A DNA stretch of 64,000 nt from Myxocyprinus asiaticus (taxonomy: Eukaryota > Chordata > Actinopteri > Cypriniformes > Catostomidae), in assembly GCF_019703515.2 (NCBI RefSeq), contig NC_059347.1:17444001-17508000 (forward strand). The letters run 5' to 3'. Below, piece by piece: positions 49,663 to 63,597 of the stretch (position 1 is the first letter of the stretch; each line of letters starts with the position of its first letter). The notes beneath the pieces are model-generated. The model did not search any database. It saw nothing but the letters and a program-made list of their open reading frames with translations, and was not told where the DNA came from. The translations under genes and the position numbers were made by a program.

Positions 49663-52600
49663 ATGAGCGGGCTCAATGTTAAAAAGCTCAAAGTGAATGA
49701 GCTGAAAGAGGAGCTCCAGAGCCGAGGCCTGGACACCCGCGGGCTGAAGGCGGATCTGGTGGACAGATTGCAGGCGGCGCTGGAGGCCGAGGCGTCAGGC
49801 GATGCTGCACCGGGCGAGGAGGAACAAGACCTGGAGGCTGGAGATGGCAATGATGATCAAGATGACGGTGATACATGTTAATACATTTATGATTTGATTG
49901 GCTTATATTGGAAATTTATAAAATCTTAAAAGTCAAGGAAATTTCTGTAGTGAATATAAGTGTTTCTAGTTGTGCTCAGTTCTGAAATTTTTTTGTTGGT
50001 TAGAAATTGTTCTTTGTGGATGCAATCTCTATAAAAGGAATTAAAAAGAATTGTCAAATGTAAAAATTTCAGAAATGGTTATTGAAAAACCAATATTGAT
50101 CAACCATTTAGTTTTAGTTTACAACTTTATTAATCCCGCATAGGGCAATTAGAAGTAGGGCTGCTGACACAAACAGACAAAATCAATAAGACCAAGTACA
50201 ATCAACAATACATTAAAACCAAACAATTACAACACTTCGTAAAACATATTGCAGCACGCTTTCTCTTTTTCATAAAAAAGAAAAAGCTAAAAGTTAATAC
50301 TGTATAAATAAGTAAATACAGCGGATGGCCTCTGGCACAAAAGTAAATTTGTAACGATTAGTTAAACACTTGACATTTTGTAGGCGCCTGCCCAAAGGCA
50401 ACAATTCAAAATGAGGATATAAAGGATATGTGTATCATCTCCCAAAATTCTGCAAGCCTTCCTTTTCACTTGCTGCTCATGGAATTGTTGGTTATTAACA
50501 TAAGAGAGGTGGGGGTACGCTTACCCTTTAATGTCTATGGTGGTTACGGCACCAATGCTGTTTTTATGTTGTTAGGACATTAATGCATCAAAACATATTT
50601 ATTCATTGCAGGTGGGGAGCAAGATGACGGAGAAGAGTCCAAGGCACAGTTTGATGATGGAAACAGTACAGACCTCTTCCAGGGTGGGTACGATGATCAG
50701 GGAAACGAGAATAATGAAAGCAACGAGGACCGCACCGAGACCCCCATGCCTGGTTTTCGAAAGAGCGGTTATACATCAGATGCGATGCCGGGACAGATGA
50801 CAGAGCAGTTCCAAGATGACCAGGATGAAGACAAGGAGCCTGAAGGCAAGCAGCCGTACCAGGAGGTGAAGCAGGAATATGAGGAAACTCCTTCACAGAC
50901 AGAGCAGAAGCTTGAGGAGCCAGCATCACGCCAGATGCCAGAGAGAGACTCAAGTCGACAAACCCAGCAGGAAGGACCGGGTGAGTCTTGTCAAATGCTG
51001 CTTTTAACTTCAGAGTTCCCACCGCCATGGAAAACCTGGAAATATCTGGGAATTTTGAAATTGTGATTTCCAAGCAAAGTCCTCAAAGTCATGAAAATTG
51101 AGTCTTAAGCCCTATTCGGACGGCAGTTATTTTACATGGGGACGTGAGGTAAATCCAGCATTTACAGGGGGTAGGCAGTGATTTTATTGCCATCCAAAAT
51201 GTCTGTGTTTTTCTCCCACCTCCCGTGAGAAAATTCCCGGCCAAATTACGTACTGTTTTTTTTTTTTTTTTTTTACAAACACCGAGGTCGTGTGATAATT
51301 TAATTACAGTCCGAATCCACATCTCTGAGTTTATATCTCTTTAGTTGCCGGGTTAATGTCTATATTATTTAAAAGGTTTAATTTCCACTTTTTAAACACC
51401 GACAGATAATTCCAAATGATGTCCGTCATTTTGATAGATAAAACAAAAGAAAACCTTTCATTTCATTTGAACTATCTTTACTGTCCTTAACATGTTCACT
51501 TAAGAGAGCGTGCAACTGAGGTGATGAAACATGCGTACCATTGACAGATTTATTTGGCTGCATTGATAAACAGTCTTGTCCCTGCAGTTTCTTGATTCGT
51601 TTAATTGCTCTTTGCAAGAATTTTGGCTTGCTCCGTATGTGAAAATGTGCACTGTAAATTTCCGCAGCGCTTTACAGCGCGGTTCCCTCATGTTTTAAAA
51701 TTTTTATTTTCACTAAATAAAATAGCGTAATTCCAAACACATTTAAACGCAAATACAGAGGACACAGTTTGTGGATTGATGAATTTTCCATATAACAAAC
51801 GCAACTGCAATCATGTGATCGACGAAAAGTCTCGCTCGTCATCCAAATGCATGAGTTTTATCACAGAGGAAGCATGAAAATTTACTTTTACAGGCATCAC
51901 CCTGAGAAACAATTGCTGTCCGAATACGGCTTATCACCCTATTCGGACAGGACCAGTTTTCCCTGAGGAGGTCAGAGAAATTCGTGTTTCACAGGTGTAC
52001 TTTGTGATTTTACTCCTGTCTGAATCTGACAAGTCTGTATTTCTTCTCGCACAACCTCAGTAAAAAATTCCAGAGCAATTTCTCAATGGTCCTCTGAGAA
52101 ATCGATTCCCTTCCAAATGCGATTGTCTGTGATTGCTGATTATTGAATTTTCACAACGCTTCTCACTTTCCTGTTTTGATCTACTCTAACTACCGTCTAG
52201 AACGCCTGCTGCGTGGCTTTCAATTTGGATATAGATTTGTTTTTCCATCTGATGGAAATTAAGAAAATAAAATTATAAATGAGAGCCAAATTGCGGAAAC
52301 TCCACAAACCGGCCACTGTAATATCGGTGTCAGTTAAGATACGCATCGTAATTTATCCGCTCAATTACGTAATGTTATAATTATTTGTGAAATTTGTAAC
52401 TCGTGTGAAGTTTATTTTAATAAGCTTTTAAAATAAGTAATTTATAATGTATTAATACATTAAAATTAAATAAATGAAATAATTAGTTACTTAATGTATT
52501 TTTTTAGTTATAAGTAATTTTAAACTTAAACAGATAACGTTTAAAAGATACATTAATTTTATCACCTAAATTAATTTAATGTGTTCAACCTTGTGTAACG

Positions 52601-55600
52601 CCCACATCTAGAAAACAGACACTCCCACCTCTGTAATAAAAACGGAGCTCTTAGTCCCGTCCGAATCAGTACATGAAATCACAGACGTCGGGTGATAATA
52701 ATTGTAACTCAGACGTTTAGAAAACGAATCCTGTCCAAATATGGCTTTAGAGTAATCTTGCTAGCAATCGGCCTGTCTGTGAAATGATGTCTAAAAATCT
52801 TTATTCAGTAGTCATAAATGACTGGAAAATCATTGTTAAAAGTTTGGGAACGCTTTAGGTTTCTTTAAGACAAAACCTGCATATGTTCTGCTGTGCCAGT
52901 CTTGATTTGTGCAGCAATGTGTTTGATGTTGGTTTTAATGTATTTATCCAAATCTTTCAGAGGGTGATGAAGTGAAGGCAGAGTGTAAGACAGACGAAGA
53001 TGTTCCACAGCAAGCTGAACAAGCCAACGAATGGGGCGCTATGGATGTACAGGTCAAAACGGAGGATGATAGAAACACTTCGTACAATCGCAAGAGACCA
53101 TATGATGACAGTCGTGGATATGGATACTATGAGCATCGTGATGACAGGAGGTAAGTTATGACTCCTTTTGATTTGATTTTTTTGTCTTTTAATTTCATTG
53201 CTCAATCTCATAGTTGTCTTTGGTTGTTGTCATAGGGGAAGATCACCACAGCCCCCAGCAGAAGAGGAGGAAGAAGAGATTGACGAGAAGCTTGTGGTCA
53301 TTGACACCTGTGAGTACAGTGAAGGAAAGAGCCATTTGTATTTACAGTTTCTGTATTTTCTCTTGTGTTGGCTCCTGGACTCAGAAATGATGGATTAGAG
53401 ATTAGTGTGATGGTTTGAAAGTGGTTGAAACTTAAATATGCTTTTATGTTATTGTCTGGAGCACTATATTGACCCAATGCCCTTTCAAGCCTCCTAAATG
53501 GTACAATGGTAACCTACTAAATGGTACAATCTGAAGTTGTCTTGTTTGTCTCTAGATAACTGTGACCTGCACTTCAAGGTGGCTCGTGACAGGTACAGTG
53601 GCTATCCTCTGACCATCGAAGGCTTTGCCTACCTGTGGGCAGGTGCTCGAGCCACTTATGGTGTTAACAAGGGTCGTGTGTGCTTTGAAATGAAGGTAAG
53701 GAAGACACCCGTTAAAATGAGTGCTGTGAAGCAGTGCCATGTTTGTTTGCCTCAAATATTTCAGTGTGCATCTCTCTTGTCCTTCCCTTGTTTAGATAAA
53801 TGAGGAAATTTCAGTAAAGCACCTTCCTACCACTGAACCTGATCCTCATGTGGTGAGAATAGGATGGTCCCTGGATTCATGCAGCACTCAGCTTGGTAAG
53901 TTACCAGACTTACACAAAAGTACCCTTCTTGAAGTTAACAGTATTTAGGAGAAATCTGTTTGTTGATGTGTATAATATTACATTAAGCAAGCAGCTTGAT
54001 CAAACCTGCTGAATTAGTGAAATTTCTGCTCTTTGTAGTGCATTAACAATGTAATTCTACAGCTCATTGTTTTATATCACAGGTGAAGAACGCTTCTCTT
54101 TTGGCTATGGAGGAACTGGCAAGAAATCCTCCAACTGTAAATTTGAGGACTATGGGGAAAAGTTTGGTGAAAATGACATCCTTGGCTGCTATATTGTAAA
54201 TATTTTCATCTTCCACGCTTCTTTATTACATTCCTAATAAAACACACACATAAAAATGAGCCTGAAGACAGCATTTTTAATAATATCATCCTTTTGCCAC
54301 TTTTTTGTTTTCCATAGGACTTTGAAAGCAGTGATGATGTGGATATTGCGTTCTCCAAGAATGGGAAATTGCTGGGCTCATGTTACCGTGTATCTAGAGA
54401 GGAACTGGCTGGGCACGCTCTTTTCCCACATGTATTGGTTAAAAACTGTGCCGTGGAGTTCAACTTTGGACAGAGGGAGGAGCCTTTCTTTCCTCTTCCA
54501 GAAGGCTTCACCTTCCTTCAAGATGTTCAGTTGGAGGAAAGAATCCGAGGAACAGTGGGGCCTGTCACTAAAGCTGATTGCGAGGTTTGGCGTTGCAATT
54601 AACCTTTGGAGATAATTATTCATTATAATTGCATCAGATAACTTGTTTGCAATTTTAAACACATTCTAATATTTCCAAGACTTTTTCATCTGCCAGCTAC
54701 ATAATATTAGATTACCATATTGTTGGCCACTGAAGCACACTGCACAACAGCCGTACCTCAATCATAGAAATGGTAGTAGCGGTTTCACAGCCTATTCTGA
54801 GTACTTTGCCTGTTAAAAATGTGTTATGCAACCAGTTTAAATATTCTGTCCATCATAAGACAGAATGTAAAACCATAAGGCGTTATGTAAAATATATTTT
54901 ATCGATAATCGGCTTAATATAGTGATAAAGATTATATCATCAACCCCCCTGCCAAGGGTCGGTGAATATTTTTGCTTGATTGATTTTTCTTTAAAAATTA
55001 CATTCATTTATTGAAACATGAAACACATTTCTAAGTTCAAATTACATTTTAAATTAAATGAAAAATGCAATTAAAATAACAAAGTTATTATCTTATTTTA
55101 CCACCTTCCCAAATCCAAACATTTACAATCTCCAATGGCTCCATTTGTCATCATGCAAGCATTCGTCAATGACAACAGGTGGAATATTACTACTAGCTTA
55201 CAGATTAAGAACTAAAGACAATTTAAAATGTAAAGACAATAATAATCAAAATAAATAAGCCTAATAAATTCCCTTGTGTTCCCAAAATAATGCTGCCAAA
55301 TGTGTGCTCTTATTGAATTTGTGTTTGTATTGTGTTTTGGTAATACAGTTAATGGTACATGAAGAAAATATTGCCTTTTCTCCCAATTTGGAATTCCCAA
55401 TGTGCTTTTTTTGTGTTTAAGTCCTTGTGGTCACGTAGTGATTCGCCTCAATCCGGGTGGTGGAGGACGAATCCCAGCTGCCTCTGCGTCTGAGACCATC
55501 AACCCGCGCATCTTATCACGTGGCTTGTTGAGCGCGTTGCCACGGAGACACAGCACGTGTGGAGGCTTCACGCCATTCACCACGGCATCCACGCACAACT

Positions 55601-58600
55601 CGCCACGTGCCCCACCGAGAACGAACCACATTATGGCGACCACGAGGAGGTTACCCCATGTGACTCTACCCTCCCTAGCAACCGGGCCAATTTGGTTGCT
55701 TAGGAGACCTGGCTGGAGTCACTCAGCACGCCCTGGGATTTGAGCTAGCAAACTCCAGGGGTGGTAGCCAGCGTATTTTACCACTGAGCTACCCAGGCCC
55801 CCCCAATTTATGTTTAAGATGAACGTCTTTTATTGTTTTATGATTTAATCACTTTCGTCTTTGCTTTTTTAATACAAAGATATTATTACTGGACCTGCAG
55901 TGTTGCATTCACAATGCATGTTAACTGCGAACTGGTCCATGGAAACAAATCAAACTAAACTCACAGCACCTCCTGAAATTATCAGAGATCATTTGCAGTA
56001 TTCCCATAGACAACATTATTCTTGCAAACAGTTTTCAAACAAATGAAACAGAGAAAAAAGAGGGAACTCTTTACATGCACTTGTTCCACATGACAGGTTC
56101 GTGCTGCACGCCTCTGAACAAACAGCGAATCAGACACATGCATTGACGGCTTTTCTTTTGTCTCTTTTTAAAAATATAATAAAGTGCGTTACATCAAGAG
56201 AGTGTCTTTGTGACTAACAGCATTTCTTGTCATGTGTCACTCAGAGACGTCTTACAAGGTCGCCCGCCTGTTGCGGGTAGATGAGCAAAATTACCCATGC
56301 ATGAAATACATTTGGACCAAGAGCTAGTGAACTGGATTCAGCCTCGTCACATTTGCCGGGTGGCGGATGCTAGTTTCACACCCTGACCACAGTTTAATAT
56401 ATTTGCCGACTTCCCAGATTCATGGTTTTGCCATTTTCCCGATATTGTCGATCATCATCTGTCAATGTCGCAATCGGCATCGGGATCTTTGTAAGATATC
56501 ATCGATATCTGATAACATCGTCCAATCACCCAGCCCTAGTCCACCATAACAGTATTATGCTAACAAACAAGATTACCAGTACTAGACATCTGTCACATGC
56601 AACTCCTCACATCTCCACAAAATGACATTTTATCATAGTTAAAAAAAAAAATTCAGTTTGTGAACTGGACAATTAATGCATAGCAAATAGGGTTGCAAAT
56701 TTCAGAAATGTCCTTGATTGATAGTTGTTAATCTTAATGAAAAGAATTCAACAAGCATATTGTTTTACTCACTGACTGAAGTGTTTTTGTCTATGCAAGT
56801 GCACAATTACGTGTTTTAAACAGATTTAGATTATTTGTTGCGTTTTGTTAATGAAACAAACAAAATTCAATGATATGCTTAAACAGATGGTCCCGATTAA
56901 AACGAGCCCAAATACTAAAAGATACGATGCATAGATCTTGAGATAATCTTAACGGAGAGACTTTGAATGCTGAGAGGCAGAAGGGAATTCGGCTGCTCCC
57001 GGGTCCTAATGCTTACCTCTGTCAAGCTATCAGTGCGAAACAAAAACACAAATGTTTAAGTTCGCAAGGCATTAAAAAAATGTAAGATGTTGTTTAGCCC
57101 TGGTTTGTAAAATTTTACTTCCACACTGTCCTCTCAGATCCTGATGATGGTTGGTCTGCCTGGTAGTGGAAAAACCACCTGGGCCATTAAACATGCTGAA
57201 GAGAACCCTGAAAAGAAGTACAACATCCTGGGCACAAATGCTATCATGGAAAAGATGAAGGTATTGACTGGTTGACAATACCTGTGCTACTCAATTTGCA
57301 TCCCTTCTGACTTCAATCAAAGTCTAAAGTTCATTCTGCTGTTTCTATCAGGTCATGGGACTCCGACGTCAGCGTAACTACGCCGGGCGCTGGGACATAC
57401 TTATTCAACAGGCTACTCAGTGTCTCAACAGGCTCATCCAGATTGCTGCCCGCAAGAGGCGCAACTACATCCTGGACCAGGTACTGTCGTACTTGCCTCC
57501 CTCTGTGCTGTGCTCACAGCTAAACCCCTTCCCCTTCCTCCTCAACCCTCCCCCAAGAAAGACCCACATCCACTGATGTTCATTAATGCACTTCTGCTCT
57601 CTCTGTAGCCTAGTCCAAAGCATTGGTTAGCATATTGTGATCCTGAAGACCTGTTTTCAGTCTTTATATCTTTGTCTTGAACATGTTGCTGAATTGTTTT
57701 GTTTTGCTTTAACCTTAAAAAAAAAACAACAGAGAAAGAATGCAGTATAGTATGCTTTCGCAATGAATATTTTTGACTTTCTTATGTATGCCTTGTTGTA
57801 AAGAGATCTTTGCCACACTGTACAAGTAATCCATGTCATTAGTAAGATGTTGAAAAACAAGTAATCACTGCCTGGTGAGTAAGAAAACACCTTCTGTTGC
57901 TATTGTAATTGTAAAGAAAACAAGAGAACTTTGAATTAGATTTTTACTTTACTTGAGAACTTGACTTGAATATTGTGTTTAAAAATGAACAGCAGGTAAG
58001 TGGAAAAAACTAACCTGCTTGAAGTTTTTAGGTGGACTGTCTCAAGGGGTTGTAAGGTAGGTAAGGTCAAAGGACATGCTAATGGTTCGTTAAGGAGACT
58101 GTGAGTATGCACAGGTAGGTACTAAATGTTTGTCTGTCGGGCAAGCTGGTCGTTTGAACATCAGGTAAGTAAAGGTAAGGAAGGGGACCCAGGCAGTGCA
58201 GGAAGAAGTTCACGCATGTGTTTGAAATGCAGAAGTGAGGGATATTTACTTTTCATAGGGTTCTGAGTTGAGGGTTAAATTAGTTCAGTTCTGTGTAGGT
58301 ACTAGACTTGCCACGGTATCATAATTTTCACACCGGTGCGATGTTCACGTTCAAACCGACTAACACCGGTATTACCGCTGGTTGGACGATAAGTGGTACT
58401 ATGGGGTCATTTTCATTAAGTAATAGCCCACACAATAACGCATGGCAGCTTGATTTCAAACTTTGAACTTTTTTTGTTTTATTTATTTTAACAAAAAATT
58501 CAAATGAAACTGAAAAAACTGAAGTACAATTAAAATGCGTGTTGTTCAATTTTTTGAAAGATGGCTTTTCAGCAGTTGTGAAAGGCAACATCTCTTTGGC

Positions 58601-58808
58601 AACGAACCTACTTCATCCGTGCATTCTTTCCATCATGGGCTACCGGTCGGGTATTATGGGTTGTTGTGGGTTTAATGTTGGTGTTTTATAACCTTTTATC
58701 CCAGGACCCAGTTTAGCTGCTTTGGAAGGGTAATGACTTTGAATGTGTGTGAATAAATTCAGTTTGTTCCCTCCTAGGGTTGGGTGATATGCAAGAAATA
58801 TGTTCATG

Positions 58809-58851
<43 letters not shown>

Positions 58852-61800
58852 AATATCCAATTACATCGTCAACCCCCCGGCTAAGGGATCGGTGAATATT
58901 CTTGCTTTAGTGATTTTGCATTGATAATTAAATTCATTTATTTAAAAAAACGAAAAACTCAAACCAAAGACATTTCTAAATTCAAATTGCACTTCAAATG
59001 AAATGAAAAAGCAATTAAAATAACGTAGTAGTAAAAAAAAAAAAGCATATATATATATATATATATAACCACCTTTCCATTTACCGTTACGCAAGTATGC
59101 GTCTATGACAACAGACATAAAATTAAGATTTAAAACAATTATAAACATAATTATAATGATGATTATAATCACTGAAATATAAATTATGGTTTGCGGTGAA
59201 CATGTTTTTGTATTATTTTTTATTTAATCACAGATGTATAGGGCTATATAAACAGGGGTGTAAATCAGACGTTTCATCACGATATGATCTGATATCGATT
59301 CTCTTGGCCTGCGATCCAATATTTGTAGATACTTCAAATTCTGCCACGATACGATTTCGATTTGATTAGATTCAGGGCCCTGAGATTGATATTCCAATAT
59401 TATGTGCCTATTTTACTCAATCAATTAAAAACAAATGTTTTGCTCAAATGCAACCAAAATATAATTGGAATATTTTATTGAGCTGTCTGAAAAGTGCAAA
59501 TTTAGTATCCACATTGAGACATCCACAACAAAATAAGGTACTTCAGATGTTGAAAAAAAATTATACAGATCATATAAAAAATAACGTCACACTCAAGTGA
59601 TCATCAATCGTTTGATTACAGCTTATTTTTCAGTTCAGTCCAATTCAAAGTACTTGCATACCCATGACTTGTTTCCAACTATCCGTGTTATCCGTGGTTT
59701 TCTTGGCTACAACTTCCACAGTTGTAATGAGAAATTCTGTTACAGTCAACGGGGATAAATGTTATTAAGGGTGTTGATGTGTAGATGTGTAAAGTCTTAT
59801 AACTGATGCTGGAGCTGAGCAGCAGGTGTTTCTCTTTCCCTCATTAGTGCTATTCAGAATGTCGGCGTTGTCGAGACGTTTCACATGATGGTTGAACTGC
59901 TCCATGGTACTTTTAAATAGTACATTCTCATGTAAAATTCAAATGGGTCACATGCGCAGTGATATCGATGGAAGCCCGGACTAATCGCGCATGTGAGCCG
60001 TTCTACATTTGTCACGAGAGCTCACATTTTAAGGAGCGCCCGGTTGTCATTTCCTGTCCCCTCTCCTCTAACTCTGTTTTTTTTGGCCTTTTGTAGGCTT
60101 TTTAATGACAAAGACATTTCTAAATTCAAATTGCACTTCAAATGAAATGAAAAAGCAATTATAATAACCAAGTAGTCAAAAAAAACAAAAAAAACATACA
60201 ACCACCTTTCCATTTACTGCCACGCAAGTATCCGTCTATGACAACAGGCAAAAAATTACTAATAAAAATTAAGATCTAAAACATTTATAAATATAAGCAT
60301 AATAATTATAATGATGATTATAATCACTGAAATATAAATCATGGTTTGTGGTGAACATGTTTTTGTATTATTTTTGATTTAATTACAGATGTATAGGGCT
60401 ATATAATAGGGGTGTAAATCAGACGTTTCATCACGATACGATCTGATATTGATTCTCTTGGCCTGCGATCCGATATTTGCAAATACTTCAAAGTCTGCTG
60501 CGATACAATTTCGATTTGATTAGATTCAGGGCCCTGCAATCGATATTCCGATATTATGTGCCTATTTTACACAATCAGTTAATTTTTTTTTGCCCTCAAA
60601 TGCAACCAAAATATTATTGAATCTTTTATTAAGCTCTCTAAAAAAGTGCAAATTAAGTATCCACATTGGGACATCCACAACAAAATATGGTATTTCAGAT
60701 GTTGAAAAAAATTATACAGATCATATAAAAAATAACGTCACACTCAAGTGATCATCAATCGTTTGATTACAGCTTATTTTTCAGTTCAGTCCAATTCAAA
60801 GTACTTGCATACCCATGACTTGTTTCCAACTATCCGTGTTATCCGTGGTTTTCTTGGCTACAACTTTCACAGTTGTAATGAGAAATGCTGTTACAGTTAA
60901 CGGGGATAAATGTTATTAAGGGTGTTGATGTGTAGATGTGTAAAGTCTTATAACTGATGCTGGAGCTGAGCAGCAGGTGTTTCTCTTTCCCTCATTAGTG
61001 CTATTCAGAATGTAGACATTGTCAAGACATTTCACATTATGGTTGAACTTCTCCATGGTACTTTAAAATAGTACATTCTCATGTAAAATTCAAATGTATC
61101 TCATGCGCAGTGATATCAATGAAAGCCCGAATTAATCACGCTTGTGAGCCGCTCTGCATTTGTCACGAGAGCTCACATTTTAAGGAGCGCCCGGTTCACG
61201 CATATGCACTGATCCTGTCTCTGGAGCTCAGGTTTCGCGGTACGCCCTGTTGATGTGCGCACATAGATAGCAGAGCGCAATTTGGCTTCAAAGACCCCAC
61301 GCACATCTGTGTCCCAAATGAAAAGCGTATTTAGCACTCAGTGAAATGAATGTAATAAGGTTGCTTCAGCGCCTGATGGAAATGCGTAGGGATGTCGCTG
61401 ACATGAGAGTATTAAACTAAAGGTGCATCTTAAAAAAAAAATTGTATATCGATATTTACGCATTGTATCGATAACATTGGATCGTTGGTTATTGGATCAA
61501 TGAATCGTTACACCCGTACGATATATAAAGTGACCCTGCAGAGTTGCACTCACAGTGAACTGCTCTGTGGAAATAAAGCAAACTGAACTCTGAGCACCTC
61601 TTGAGCTGAGATGGTCTGAGGTAATTTGCAGCTTTCTCATAGACGATACTATTCTTGCCAAAAACATTCAGAAGACTGAAACAAAGAGTGAGAACCCTTT
61701 ACCCCTAACAAACAGTGTGTCAGACATGCGCATAGATGGCTTTTCTGTTATCAGTTCTTAGAAATATAATAGTGTGTTTCTTGAAGCACGTGTCTGTCTG

Positions 61801-63155
61801 TCTAACAGCATTTCTTGTGTCATTTAGAATCTGGGACATCTTACAGTTACCCACCACGCACATTATATTCACTACCTGCAAGTAAACGTCTTCTGTCAGC
61901 GTGTGTACTTTGCTGCCTGTGTAATTTGTTACGTTGGTAAAGAACATCTGGCTTTCAATGCGTTATTTAGGTTCATTTATTATGGGTCGCAAACTCTTCA
62001 TTAGGCAACTATTCTTTATTTAAGGCTATTCTATTCGTTAGGCTATTGTATTGATTGATTGTAAATGTTCTTTCTTGGTATGTATTATACATAATTTCTT
62101 AACACACTTTGTATGAGAGAGGCCTCAGTTTAGAAGAAAAAAAAAAGCTTTGTTATGCTGAGAAAAGAGAATAGTTAAAACTGGTACCTTGAGCGAACCA
62201 GTAAGGGTCCCCTGTATATTGTCAGTCATTCAGTTGTCTCGCATGGGTCCACCTATCCCGAATTCACGGTAAGTCAGTGGGGGTTGTGAGAGACAACCAC
62301 TAGTTATTCCAGAGCAGTAACTATAGACATGAAAAAGAAACTCTCTCACTTTCATCGTTGCAGGAATCCAATTCCCCTCCTACGGAACGCAAAGCCGTAA
62401 CAAAAGCAAATAATGAACAGCTTCTACTTCTTTCTTGTCACCATTGCTAGACAAATGTATATGGATCAGCCCAGAGACGAAAAATGCGTCCTTTTGAAGG
62501 TTTTCAACGCAAGGCTATTGTAATTTGTCCCACGGATGAGGATTTAAAAGAGCGAACGTTAAAGCGAACTGATGAGGAAGGGAAGGATGTTCCCGATCAT
62601 GCTGTGTTAGAAATGAAAGGTAGGAATGCCATGGATAACCAAAACAAATGTTCAAAACTACACACCAGATCTGCTTTTGCTGTTTTTTTTTTTTTTTTTT
62701 TTCTGTTTCTTTTGTTTAAGACTTGGAAGAACCCACCCGTCCCTCCTTCTGTTAAAAACCTTTTTGCCAGATAAAAGAGCTCCTCTCACCTTTTTCATCT
62801 TAACCACATTTTCTTGCATTCTCTCGTGCCATTGCAACCAGTTCAGATATTTGAGGAAGAGAATCTGCAATTGCCACGTGCTCTACAATTTACTTTTGCA
62901 ACAAAGCAGTTTGTATTGGCTGTATTATTAAACATTGAATAAATTATTGGGCAGCTGTCTCAGCTGGGTACTTCCTAATTTGGAGGGACATATTTTGTCA
63001 TAGCACTCTTTTTCTGGCAACTGTTTTTAGTTTAATTTTCATCCCCTACGACTCCCCCTTACATTGTCTACATATTACTCTGGGACAAGTGTTCTCTTAC
63101 ACAGCTAAGGCAATGTTTGTCCTAGAGCGTTTTAACTTGATCACCACATGCTCCA

Positions 63156-63197
<42 letters not shown>

Positions 63198-63597
63198 CTC
63201 TCTGTCCCCTTGTTCTGTCCCTTCCCCTGTATTTTTCTGTCACCATTGTATGGTGCTGATAATGATTCTCTTTGTCTTTTAATGGCATGGCTGTTCTTTC
63301 CCTCATTGCGTCCCTCTGCTCCCGTAGCGAACTTTGTGCTGCCCGACGCCGGTGAGTTCCTAGACGAGGTGAGGTTCATTGAACTGCAGCGGGAAGAAGC
63401 TGACGCTCTCATCAAGCAGTACAACGAAGAAGGCCGTAAAGCTGGCCCTCCCCCGGAGAAGCGTTTTGATAACCGTCAAGGTAGCTTCCGCGGCCGTGGT
63501 AGCTTCCAGCGCTATGACAATCGTGGTGGACCACAGAGCGGTGGTAGAGGTGGATACCAGAATCGTGGTGGCACTGGAGGTGGAGGCTACCGAGGAG
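49663..63597 (+). CDS. hnrnpul1: hnRNP U-like protein 1 (SAP, SPRY, P-loop kinase-like, RGG), 3' end outside window
   Basis: Nuclear RNA-binding protein of the hnRNP U family, linked in relatives to RNA processing and DNA damage response. Coding exons: 49663-49867, 50612-50980, 52961-53150, 53236-53309, 53556-53695, 53796-53895, 54083-54195, 54318-54584, 57138-57260, 57352-57480, 62451-62619, 63328-63597. All phases join, giving 716 codons to the right edge of the last exon seen (donor GTAAGC). Residues 4-40: SAP domain ([18 protein letters not shown]). 69-250: acidic, Gln/Glu-rich linker with [20 protein letters not shown]. About 280-480: SPRY domain ([20 protein letters not shown]). 492-499: Walker A GLPGSGKT, with QRNYAGRWD and [13 protein letters not shown] following. 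From 650: RGG repeats ([16 protein letters not shown]). The GTTTGG donor after 54584 is weak. Introns 9 and 11 are swollen by transposons. Confidence 0.96.
49868..50611. other. hnrnpul1 intron 2 with an antisense LINE 3' remnant
   Basis: On the - strand about 50500-50110 reads in part like the C-terminal end of a fish LINE polyprotein ([28 protein letters not shown]), followed by its untranslated tail ending TTTATTAATCCCGCATAGGG on the + strand. No other feature. Confidence 0.6.
51105..52755. mobile_element. Two adjacent inverted-repeat DNA elements in hnrnpul1 intron 3
   Basis: The first (about 51105-51930) begins AAGCCCTATTCGGACGGCAG and ends CTGTCCGAATACGGCTTATC. The second (about 51935-52755) begins CACCCTATTCGGACAGGACC and ends CCTGTCCAAATATGGCTTTA. 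They share the same kind of terminal inverted repeat and lie end to end, without coding capacity. Confidence 0.75.
54880..56545. mobile_element. hAT-like non-autonomous element with a SINE, hnrnpul1 intron 9
   Basis: Right end ATCACCCAGCCCTAG (56526-56540) is the inverted form of the TAGGGTTGGGTGAT start seen at 58777. The interior (CAACCCCCCTGCCAAGGGTC at 54943; AACAGCATTTCTTGT near 56218) matches the element in intron 11. Contains the SINE 55376-55803. Superfamily by end style only. Confidence 0.6.
55376..55803 (-). mobile_element. tRNA-derived SINE
   Basis: Same family as 30147-30593, near full length on the - strand, head at 55803 (GGGGGGCCTGGGTAGCTCAG) and tail near 55376. The open frame through it is a by-product of the repeat. 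Confidence 0.88.
57481..58776. other. hnrnpul1 intron 11, left part
   Basis: No gene seen. A short motif near 58310-58380 (CACCGGTGCG, TAACACCGGTATTACCG) is repeat-like. GGTAAG-rich stretches around 57980-58190 look like donor sites but have no exon attached. Confidence 0.45.
58966..60045. repeat. 1.1-kb direct repeat, copy A
   Basis: Aligns along its whole length with 60110-61196, from AAAGACATTTCTAAATTCAA to TTAAGGAGCGCCCGGTT, with scattered substitutions and small indels. Confidence 0.9.
60110..61196. repeat. 1.1-kb direct repeat, copy B
   Basis: Second copy, separated from copy A by 64 bp of unrelated sequence. Confidence 0.9.
61991..62450. other. hnrnpul1 intron 11, right part
   Basis: No feature recognised before the acceptor CACCATTGCTAG at 62450. 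Confidence 0.45.
62620..63327. other. hnrnpul1 intron 12 with a (CT)n microsatellite
   Basis: CT repeat at about 63157-63194, and a poly-T run at 62683-62702. The acceptor CTGCTCCCGTAG precedes 63328. Confidence 0.8.

Larger units (their letters stand above)
58777..61990. mobile_element. hAT-like element complex with an internal direct duplication, hnrnpul1 intron 11
   Basis: Starts TAGGGTTGGGTGATATGC (58777). It contains two direct copies (58966-60045 and 60110-61196) that each include GGGGTGTAAATCAGACGTTT. A right end ATGAATCGTTACACCC lies at 61501-61516, which would be the inverted end of a GGGTGTAA-type element nested within. Sequence from 61520 to about 61850 matches the intron 9 element. 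No long open frame. Confidence 0.6.

Noticed and set aside
55402..55743. 113-codon open frame on the + strand
   Set aside because: It is antisense to a SINE; the same frame appears in the other SINE copies.
57980..58190. Cluster of GGTAAG sequences as alternative exons of hnrnpul1
   Set aside because: No matching acceptors or open coding blocks keep the reading frame; the annotated exons already join in phase.
63097..63424. Arg-Glu repeat frames on the - strand
   Set aside because: Translation of the CT microsatellite in hnrnpul1 intron 12.
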